A stretch of DNA of 64,000 nucleotides from Cydia pomonella (Eukaryota; Arthropoda; Insecta; Lepidoptera; Tortricidae). Below are positions 38,201 through 50,200 of this stretch, piece after piece. The notes below the pieces were generated by a model. The model searched no databases. It worked only from the letters and a program-made list of their open reading frames with translations, and was not told where the DNA came from. Numbering within the stretch: the first letter of the stretch is position 1; each line of letters opens with the position of its first letter. The stretch spans positions 2,959,986 through 3,023,985 of the forward strand of contig NC_084730.1 in the NCBI RefSeq assembly GCF_033807575.1. The letters run 5' to 3'. The position numbers and the translations under genes were made by a program.

Positions 38201-41200
38201 TATCTACGGATAGGTTTTTAAAAATGATATTTAGGTTTCTAATATCATTTTTTTCTAAACTGAATAGTTTGCGCGAGAGACACTTCAATAGTGAAAAAAA
38301 GTGTGCCCCCCCCCCCCCCTGTAACTTCTAAAATAACAGGATGAAAAATCTAAAAAAAAAATATGATATACATTACCATGCAAACTTCCACCGAAAATTG
38401 GTTTGAACCAGATCTAGTAAGTAGTTTTTTTAATACGTCATAAATGGTACGGAACCCTTCATGGGCGAGTCCGACTCGCACTTGGCCGCTTTTTTTTTTC
38501 TTATTATATTATATTATTATTATTATTATTATAACGAGCCCATTGTGTCCCACTGCTGGGCAAAGGCCTCCCCCCTCTTCTTCCACTCATCTCGGTTTTG
38601 AGCTACGACCGACCAGTCCCTCAAAAAGGAGTCTAAGTTATCCCGCCATCGCCGACGAGGTCTGCCAGATCCCCGGTTTGACTCGTGGGGCACCCAATCC
38701 GTGGTTATCTTGGCCCACAAGTCATTCGGCATGCGGCAGACATGCCCAGCCCAGTCCCACTTTAACTTGGCCACTTTTCGAGCTACATCTATAATCTGAG
38801 TTTTAGAGCGCAGCGTGGTGTTCCGGATGCGATCCCTTAGTTTAACACCTAATATGCTGCGCTCCATGGCTCTCTGGCAAACCCCGAGTTTGGACTTCTG
38901 AGCTTCTGTCAAAGACCAAGTCTGAGCACCGTAAGTGAGGACTGGAAGTATGCACATGTCCATGAGCCTACGTTTGAGTGACAGAGGTAGGTCGCCCTTC
39001 ATGAGGTTTTTCATAGACCAATAGCTCTTCCATGCGTTCTCGGTCCGTCTGTCGACCTCTTTTTCTTGTCGCGCCTGGAAAGAGACTATTTGGCCCAAAT
39101 AAAGGTATTCATCGACATATGCAATGTGCTCTCCGTTTACCTCAATCTTACGTTTTGTTCCGTTAGACATGACTTTGGTCTTTGACATGTTCATCTTCAG
39201 TCCGACCTCGAGGCTTGCGTTGCTAAGGTCTTCTAGCATATGATGTAGCTCGGATGCTGTTGAGGAAAACAGGACTATATCATCGGCGAAGCGAAGGTTG
39301 GTTAACCTTTTCTCGCCGACAACCAGCCCCTTGTCTTCCCAGCGCGGCGCAAGCTTTCGGAAGACATGTTCCAATGTGCTGGTGAAAAGTTTCGGCGATA
39401 GCGGATCTCCTTGTTTCACTCCCCTTTGTACTTCGAAGGACGGGCCAGAAGACTGTAATTTTATGGCGGCTGTACTGTGTTTGTATATTGTGCTTAGAAG
39501 TTCGATGTACTTGGGGTCTATTTCTTGGTGACGCAGAGCTGTGAAGATGGCATGGTGCGATATACTGTCGAACGCTTTTGTATAATCTACGAACGCTAAG
39601 TAGAGGGGGAGGTTTTTTTTTCTTGCGGCGAATAATTAATATCTTAACTCAAATCACTACCATTCGCTTTAAAAATGTGTAAAGATAAAACTAAATAATT
39701 TTTATTCTCCTTTAAAAAAATATGTTATTTTTAACTCAAGACATATTTATTGGACTTAGCAATTTATTATTTTATTTAAGCAACCGTGCGCAAGAGAGTT
39801 TTGCGTTTTGAATTAAGATATTTTTTTTATCTGTGTAATTCTTTTGACTGTTGACTGTTTTATATTTAGTATTGCTATGTCGAGATATGCGTTTTTAAAA
39901 TTAAACCGCATGAAAATGAAACCAGATGTCTTTAAGTCAGTTTGGTATTAAGAATAGGTACATATTTCCAATGAGGGTCGAACGGTTTTATCTGAATTTG
40001 AACCTAAGCGACACATATATTCCTACAATGAAATTTAATCGGTGATCAGTACCCCTAGTGTAAATAAACTCGATTTCGAAACGTGACGTACGCGTTTGCG
40101 TTTAGTCTCATTTTGTATGGGATTTTTAGAAATAAAGCGGGACGTTTTGGAAACTCAAAATCCTATACAAAATGAGACTTAACGCAAACGCGTTCGTCAC
40201 GTTATGATGTCGATTAAATTTACACTAGGGGTACAGGAACTAATTTTTCGAATTCGGCAATCGATGGTGATCACATTTATACACCGTGTTTTTTATTTTA
40301 TTTGTTAATTTCAAGGGTACATTCTTGAGCTTAAATTAAGTAACTTTCTCAAAGACAGCGGTATTCTAATTAACTCCATTTCGGAGATAATCGATAATTT
40401 ATTTTTATCTTATAAGGTCCTCACGAGCGTATGCACTTGCCTTAGGGCCTGTTTACATATTGATTAGTGTTTAGTACGAGTGTATACATTTGCTACTAAA
40501 CGAAAATACTATCTCGGACGATTGATGTTGAAAATGACATTGATATGTCATAGTTTTCAATTGCTTGGTTGAATTCAATGTAATGCCCGTGTTACACCAA
40601 CGATTCGAATATCCTAATTTAATTCCTATGCCGTTTTAAAATATAATAATTCATTTTATGCGAAAAAGAGGACAACCAACTTATCCATAATTCAACTGAC
40701 TTGAAATTCCTCAATTATTTTACACATGATTTAGGAGTGAAAAAAATGTTTTTGTTTTTGCACCCGCTTGATTGTCGATCGATTGAAGTTATTGAGGTTT
40801 AAACGGTAATTAGACAAAAATACTTGTTTTTCCACTCAACATAAAACCATCGTGTATTTTATACGGAAGAAAGGGTATATTATATTAGGTTCAAAAAGCA
40901 GAGAGATACATTTTTTTTCAGGCAGACGGCACGAAAAAGCAAAAAATAACTTTTTTCACCGCAAAAACCTGCCAAATCTTATGTTAAACAATTTTTTTTT
41001 TTGTTTATTCAGAAACCAAACAGTCATATAAACACATTAAAAAGGCAATACAAATGTACTGCAACAAAAGAACAAGGCAACAAAAAGACCTGGAGATTCA
41101 TACTTATAAATTATGTTAACTGAAATAAGTACTTATAGGTACAGGGAGAATCAACTTTTTAGCGTCACTCGTTGCCATGGTTACGATTAGTTGTCCAGGG

Positions 41201-44200
41201 GACAAAAGTTCATTGAAATACTGATTTTATGGTACTTAAATGTATTAAACTTGCGTTTTTGTGGTCGTTATAACCAATGTCCATAATGGGCCCCCTACTA
41301 AGCATGTTAATAGAACGGCATACAACGTCTTTTCAAACAAACTGTGCCACTGTTGTCCCTTGGACAACGGGACAGGATAACAAAACAAAAAAAGTTGATT
41401 CACCCTACAAGTATATCTAATGTATAGATCAAATGTATCAGATGGAAAATGAACTGCATACAACATAAATATATACCTAAGTATCTGAGTACTAAAATAA
41501 CTTATGTTAAAATATATTTTTTAGACTAGCCAATGAACTTTGAAAGCAATCTACATCGTATAAATGTTTATTATAGTAACTCGGAACTCGTCTGAAAAAA
41601 GTCATCATCATCATCATCATCACAGGCCTTTGCGTCTATTGCAGACGATTTAAGCATTGCTGTTTAGACAGCGGGTTTGGTGACTGTGGAGGCCGATGCG
41701 TGAGCGGCACGACCTCCCACATTTTTGGCAGAAAAAGCTCATGCCACCTGAGGTTCCAGTCCCGATTTGCTTTCTGCGACACCTTCTGCTATCTAACGTA
41801 GTAAACCAGGCTTGGTCGCATAGCTTTCTCCCCTCCACAACACGCTTGCGCCATCCATCACGGTCTTCAGCTAAAGGAATATTTCTTCTTCTTCACAGAA
41901 AAACTGACATGAAACAGGGATCGAGGACGTAAGAGATGCGGACAACTGAAAGTAATTAAACTTAAGAGATTAGGACAATTAATAATACCTTTAAACATTT
42001 TAAACAAGAACATGACAAAAGTAAAAAAAAAAAGTCAAAAGTCAAAAGCATTTATGACGAACAACAATTATCAATTTTCAACTTGATTGACTACTAGGTA
42101 ACTACTTATACGTTGTTTAACTTACAAGAGTTGTTTATTTATAGATAGATTATTTTTCACGCATCGAATGTTGATCCTTATGCAAGGGCGGATCCACCAT
42201 TGTGGGCACGATGGGCATGCCCACAACCCTAATAGGGTGTCCTATTGATTCGCCTGGTAAAATTACGCTGATTTTCGTTTCGCAGACGCTTTGGCAGAAT
42301 TTCATTAAGCAGAGTAGTCAGTTGGCATCTTGGCATAACATTGATAAGCAGATTTACTTTTGGTAGAATAATCGTTAAGTAACCGTCATAATTACCCGAG
42401 AAACCCTTGGTCGAAACACGATAGTTAGAGTGATTTTTCGTATTAATTAGAAATTCGAGCATGTTAATATCAGCTGATACTTATTTACAAGAATAATAAT
42501 TATTTACTAACATTACAGGGGCCATTGTTTTTAGCTTGAGGAGTCTTAGAAATCTGAAACATTTACAAATATTAGTACAAATTTCTAAAAATAATACCAG
42601 CTTTTAATTTTCAGGCGTAGGAGTTTATTAGCGTAGTTATCTGTTTAAACGGCTGGACTCTCCATGGACTGCAATAAATTGCTTGCCATTTCCGATACAT
42701 TACTTTATACGCCGATAATATGTATGTAGTACCGCAATTGCTAAACTAACTAAACTGTTATAATTTAACTGTCACTTTATTCGAAATTAAATGTAAAAAA
42801 ACGTTACTCGAGTAAAATTTGTTTAATCGGACAGATTACTCTGCCAAATGAAATTCTTAGTTTACTAATGGATTACTAAGTTTTTTCTAAATAAGAAAGT
42901 AAGGAATAAAGAAAAAAAAGACACCAATTCAAAGACCCAAAAGATTACCAAAAGCTTTTTGCTTGATTCTCATTTTCCAAAGAATCTAAAACATAAACGC
43001 CAAATAATCATTTTTCCACGTAGCATACTCGTAAAAATGTATTGCATGAGATTTTTCGAAAAACATTGTTTATACATTTCCGTATTTCAAAAATTTTTGT
43101 CCCCATTTTTAGGGTTCCGTAGTCAACTATAGTTTTTATAGTTTCGCCATGTCCGTCTGTCTGTCTGTCTGTCCGAGGCATTGCTCAGTGGTCGTTAGTG
43201 CTAGAAAGCTGAAATTTGACATGGATATATACATCAATAAAGCCGACAAAGTCGTACAATAAAATCTAAAAATATATTTTTTAGGGTACCTCCCCTTTAC
43301 GTAAAGTGGGGGTGAATTTTTTTTTGCTTCAGCATTACAGTGTGGGGTATCGTTGGAAAGGTCTTTCAAAACTAATAGGAGTCTTCAACAAATATTTTTT
43401 TATAATATGAATATGTTCGGAGATAATCGCTCTAAAAAAATGTGTCCCCCCCCCCCCACTAACTTTTGAACCATAGGTCCCAAAAATATGAAAAAAATCG
43501 TGGAAGTAAAGCTTAAGAAAGACATTATATGAAAACTATAGCGGACATGATCTGTTTAGCTGTTTTTGAGTTATTACAAAAAGTTTACCCTTCATAGTAA
43601 AAAAACGTACATCCACAGTTCATCCCTTGGTTAACAATCTACTATACTTTAAGCTCCATTTTAGCTTATTGTGACGGAAAAGTAACTACGGAAACCTACT
43701 TTTAGCTTGGCCCGACATGCTTTTGGCCGGTTTTTATTCCTCGAATTATTTAGTTGCCGTGTTTTCATAGAAAACCGGCCTTTTCATGAAATGTTTACAG
43801 TATTTTTTTTATTAAGAACCGTCATGTTTCAGCTTCCTATCTCTGTAATTTTCTCAGAAATAAAAAAAACCCGCACTGGCTAATGCGATCTACTTAAACT
43901 TTTGGTACGGTAATCTCTATGTACCTAGATACTCTAATATCCTTTCAATAATGTTTTATTTTTATTTAAAAAAATCAATAAAAATAGACTAAACATGTCT
44001 GCTAAACTAAAAATTGTTCAACATTTTTAAACCTAGTGAAACATTTTGGTGTAATGAATGTTGTTTAATTATTGTTAGGGAAATGGTAATTTGTTAAATT
44101 GAAATCTGTCAAATAAGTATATAGGGAAAATTTGATTGAAAAATGTATAGTTGGAAAAAAATGCTGGGAAATGAAATTTGGTAAATTTTTTTTTACCCGA

Positions 44201-47200
44201 CTGCCAAAGGGATAATGTTTTTCGAGTGTATTTATGTATGTCTGTTTCTTTGTGGCCTCCTGTAGCCTATACGCCTTGATGGATTTTGATGTATGAGGTA
44301 TCGTTAGATTCGTCTTGATCACGGGAGTGTCATAGGATGTCTTTTTGGGGGTAATTGAAAAATTATAAAAAAAAAAAAATTATAAAAAAACAAAAAACCC
44401 GACTGCACACTAAAAAAGAGGAACACAAGCCCCACAAGAATATTGTTGTAGATGGTAAGTATCGCAGGCGGGGACCAACAGAGGGTTACTTATAGTCATT
44501 TTGGTTGTTGGTCCCCGCCTGCGATACTTACCATCTACAACAATATTCTTGTGGGGCTTGTGTTCCTCTTTTTTAGTGTGCAGTCGGGTTTTTTGTTTTT
44601 TATAATAATTTTTTTATTTATTGTAAAATAGCAATATCCCGCAATCCTTCCAATAATTGTAATTGAACGGGATGTGAACCTCCACTCTACCAAACGTTAG
44701 TCGACTAAAAGTTACATCTAGGTACGAATAAATCCCTTTGCAAAACGATGTTCGGCGAAACGTTGCCTGCGAATCGATAATCTACAAAAAATAGGTCGGG
44801 GAATCATTAGGGAACCCGCTTATAGTCTTGGGACGTAACACTTTCACGGTCTATTGAGATCGATAGGCTGATGATCGTTCATGAACGATGACGATCATGA
44901 CTCATGAGTCATGAATGTTCATGAGTGAGTTCGTACTCCGACTCGCACTTGGCCGATTTTCGAGTGGCTGTGACCACAACCTTTTTTGAGGGCTGGATCC
45001 GCGCTTCTCCCTATGACACTTCCTTCAAGTCGCCTTTGGATAGGATTCATTTCAAAACCGGAGAAGTGCCAGTCGGACTCGCCCACCGAGGATTCCGTAC
45101 TTTTCAGTATTTGTTGTTATAGCGACAACAGAAATACGAAATCTGTCTCTGCTTTGCACGATTGTTGTTTCATTATCAGATATATTTCGGATAATTATTT
45201 TATTTAGCTTACAACTTACCTTACCTGACCTTAGCCATTGGACAAACCCTGAAATCCCACGTAGGGTTACTTCTCAGGAATGCTCTGACGTTAATATTTT
45301 TTTTATTTGAACAAAAGATAAAAAAATATTTTTTTCGAACAAAAGTTATTTCCAATAATCGACAATAAAAAGAAACACACTGTGTTAATCTTTGGCAGTG
45401 TTTTTGACAATTTGTTCGAAACATTTGATAATGATGACATTTTTCAAAAGTCAGAAGCTTATTTGTGTCATAAATAAAATAGATAATCAAAAAGGTTGAA
45501 GAAGGTTCCATGCTATTCTTTGAGGATATTACCCTAGGAGTTACTAACACATACAGCTGCTCAAAAGTAAAAATTGGTAATTTGTTAATTTCTTCGAAAC
45601 CGCTAACACCGGCTGTTATGGTACTTTGTACACTGGTTCTAAATTCCCTAAAGCATATGTTCATTTTGGCTTTTTCCAATGGCTATATACACACCGTATA
45701 TGTTCTAATTAGTATGAAAATACTTTAAATACCTATGCACATAAAGTCATTGAAATAAAACATTGTTTTATTGTATAGTAAATGTATATAACACTCGATA
45801 CATAAACATAACACAAACCAGGCTTCAGAGGTATTGACCTATAAGTTTCATCTCGGTCTCCGAAGCAAATACTCGCTAGTAGTTACTAAGATGGAAACTG
45901 ACAGGCCGATATCGGATTGTCGTTGAGATTCAAGATCAAAGTTCAAGATGGCGAAGACGTCTCGAGAATATTTTTTCGTGTTTTGCTCATTCATGTTGTT
46001 CAAAATGTAATATTGATAGCTTATTACGCAGTGAACTATCGTGGAATCGTGCAGCTAATGAAAAACGAATCTTGAAACGCGTTGGCAAAAATATCATGAA
46101 TTTGATGGAAGCCATATTTTCTAAAAGGAGGCCGATATCGTCCGGCGAACTTATTGTTATTGCATATGCATTACTATTATATGACATCTAAAGAGTTCAA
46201 AAGCACAAACGATACCCTTAACCCGAAAAACAGACACGGTACACATCTGCAAATGTATATGCGTCACCGCCTTGTATTTGCACAAACTTAGCGCACTCAA
46301 ATTGAAATTAATTAAGTATGATCTCACCCTAATTCACACTGAAACAGCCAACTGAATAAATATTATTTTCTTTTCAGGGAGATTTAGACTACATGAAGAA
46401 TAAGAAATTAGGCCCCGATCCTGAATTATTCACGCAGATCTCCAATGAGGTGAGTACAAGGTTTGATATTAGCCCTGCCCTATTAGCATTCAATGGACAT
46501 GTGATGTCCAATTTGCGTTATGGTCTAATACTTTGGGGAAACTGTAGTAATATGCAGAAAGTGTTTCTGCTACAAAAGAAATGTATACGGGCAATATGTG
46601 GTGTGCATCAAACAGAACCCTGTCGACCTCTTTTTAATAAATTAAAAGTGATGACACTACCCTCATTATACATTTATGAGATAAGTTTATTTGTCAAATA
46701 TAATTTAGGTTTATTTAGAAATAAGGCATCTACTACAATATATCAATCTCGAAACGGCACTGATCTATGTTACCCATTCCACTCAAAGACAGCATTCTTT
46801 GCAAGCAATGTGCTATGTATGTCTATAAAAATATTTAATAATTTGCCCGTAGAAATAAGGGATTCCGACATGCCTGAATTTAAATATAAATTATATAAAT
46901 TTTGTTTGGATAAGTGTTATTATAGAATTGATGAATATTTAAATTAACTTGTTTAAACTAATAAATAATAATGAATAATGATTATAATATTTTGTAAATC
47001 TTAGATATAAATTAATTAATGTTAAGTATATGATTATAATGCATGGTTATATTGTTCAAATTTTTTATATGCTATACTTAGTTATAGTACCTAGTTAATA
47101 AGGAAAGTTTGCATGCTTCATTAAGTAAAATGTACGCACTTAAAATTACTTACAGATATGGTTTTAATTTTTGTTCGACTACCACGAGCTTGTCATCGAT

Positions 47201-50200
47201 GCAACACTGTCATATTCGCTAACATCTGAGTACTTAAGTTATATTTTATGTTTGTCTGTCTATATATCTCTATCTCTAACTTACTTTCCATACATCTCGC
47301 TCGCACTAATAATGCCAGTAAGAGCTAGATGAATAGATAGTAAAGTTACGCACACGCTAGCGAATATGTCATTGTTTCGTCAATGCCAAGCTTGTGACAA
47401 GGATTACGACCAATGAGCCAAAAGAATTTTTTTAAATTACAGATTTCTCGTGAAATTTTCTTGTTTTTTTTGCACGTTTATTGTCAAACCTTCTTACATC
47501 TAGTTTCGATTTCTATAACACTTGAAATAGACGCCAATGAGTGACGTAAATGCTAAAGGAAACAGTCGTCAACATTGAGTAATAATTCCTAATACGAAAC
47601 GAGAATTTTCTGAGTGGAAACTTGCATGTGAATTTTCTCATGAAAGTTTCAAGTAATGGCGGAACTTGCACGTTGAATGTCACGCGCACCAATAAGTGCA
47701 ACGGAGCAAAACGGAGCCTAGCCAAGATGACAATCGGTGATAAAAAACGCCAATCTCAATTTAAATGTGTGGAAATTGTCACGTGAGTTTTCGTAGCATC
47801 AGTTATTACATTTTTTTTTCACCCCACCAACTGGTAAAGGCCCTCTTATTTATTCATAAACTAATGAGAAAGTAGCATTTTATTCACACGTGGGGCAAAG
47901 TAATCAGATGCAAATTTTGAGTTGTTTCTTAAAGTTTTTATTTTATAATTTTCTGTGGGTATAATTTATAAAAATTCTTACATGCTTAAACTACAAAAAA
48001 AAACCTCACGAATAATGAGTTTGTAAAAACTCAGCTTTAAAATCTGTGAGTGAACAATAAATTACCCCTATTTTCCCACCCTTAGGGTAGGACTTATTTT
48101 CCAAATTTAATTGGTACCAACTTTGAGGTATATCCAATAAAAAAATAATTATCAAAAAATTATCAGAGTAGTCCTACTCTGTAAAAAGTTATGCGTGGTC
48201 ATACGTTACAATTAGTGAGTGAAAAATCAATTATCCCCTATTTTCCTACCAATAAGGTTGATTTTTTTTTCCAAATTTATATGGGACCAACTTCGGGGTA
48301 TACCCTTTCCAATAAAAAAATAGTTATCAAAATCGAACTACTCTGTAAAAAGTTATGCGTGGTCATACATAAAAAATATATACCATTTTTTCATAGTGGC
48401 ACGCGCCTTTGCGGTTTTTAAACAATAGATAAGACGATAATCCGTAGAAGCTTTCCTATAGACATCTTACACATTGCGCACATAAAATAGGGTCTCTATT
48501 GTTTCCCATATAGTTTTAAGTCATAATGTATTGTTTGTCCGCATTTCCGTTAGCCATAATTTGGTTTTACGAAAAAAACGGAGGAGGTTCTCAAGTGTAT
48601 ATACGTGTCGACTTGAGAACCTCCTCCGTTTTTTTCGTAGGTTAAAAATATGACAAAAGTTGTTATGCGACTAGAGGGAGTCCCATCCTATAGATTAGAT
48701 TAGGTTAGGTTTGTTTTATGACAATCCTGAAAAGTTACGTGCGCGAGAAAAACCAAATTATGGCTAACGGAAATGCGGACAAACAATACATTATGACTTA
48801 AAACTATATGGGAAACAATAGAGACCCTATTTTATGTGCGCAATGTGTAAGATGTCTATAGGAAAGCTTAGCTAATGCCTGTGTGGCGACACTCCTCCTT
48901 TCGGATTTTCTCGACTCCACTCGGCTCAACATTGCTCCGAACAAATATTAGGGTTGGCAGAACTTGACGTATAGACGTGCACTACCACAAATAAGATAAT
49001 GACTTGAATTTTGACAACCCTAAATGGCCGAAAGGGATAGTGGCATACATTAGAAAAGGACAGCATTATTTGGCCCTGAATCGCTGTTAAAATTCGGTTT
49101 AGTGGGAAGTGTCATTTCTGTACTATTAGTACTATTATTTATTTTGTGCTAATGCCCCTCTTGCATGTAATTGTCTAAGGATGGATTTGTAACCAATAAA
49201 TGTATTTACATGTTAGTTCATACTTATACTCTGTATCTTTAGGTATTTAAATAAAAGTAAACAAAATCTACCCTCCAATGGCTCCTTAAGCCAGTTAATT
49301 GCCAAAGCCAATGAAAAAATTACATGATCAAATAATGTATTAGGTTAAGGTCGTTCATGAACAGATCCAGGCGGTTTTGTATTGTATTTTTGTATGGTTG
49401 GCTAACCAATAAATGCTATAGCTACCCGAAAATGTACAAACTGTTTGTTTACTTTTATTTAAATACCTAAAGATACAGGGTAAATATTAAATAACTTTTC
49501 TTTTAAATAACTATTATTATTTATCTTAAAAATATTTCATTTTATTAATTTAATAGCCGTTTAAAATATTTTTAGAGACTTCATTCGTATGAAGGCGGAT
49601 ATGTTTATGCCTTCGATGCCTTACCTGTCAAAGAATGACAATATGGCGGATGAATGTTTGATATGTCACTACATTCAAGAATTATCTCGCTTGAAATTTT
49701 CTTTGTTATCGCAATTGTGATGAAAAATATTGTGCGTACCTAACTCCGGTAGATAAGAATATTGCAAACTCGAGTCTTTGATGCACTCCAGCCTGCGGCT
49801 GTCGTGCATCTAAAGACCTCGTTTGCAAAATTTCACTTAACCCCCTCGTTGCACATTGTACAGTCGAGGAAATTGATTCTTTAGCAGTTAACGTGTCACG
49901 TTACAATGGACAGCTCTTACCATAAGTATGTACAGCCAAATTTACTTGAACCGCAAGTTGCTAAAGAATCAATTTCTGCGACTGTACTATTATTGTATAC
50001 CATAAATCGTTGTGATTTTTTTAGTTTCTAATATTGCAATTATCGTATGTAGGTTAGTCTGTAAGGTACTCGTATGTGTGGGACTTTATTGGTAAATATA
50101 TTTTTTAATTTATATCCACAGTATCTGAAGGTAACCGTAAATAAGCAGACGGGTTTACTGGAATCCATTCAGCACGTGAGCGGTGCGAGGATCGAGGTCT

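Noticed and set aside
45221..45730. Overlapping open frames on both strands before exon 15
   Set aside because: There is no recognisable domain, both strands are open at once, and there are no splice sites or codon pattern.
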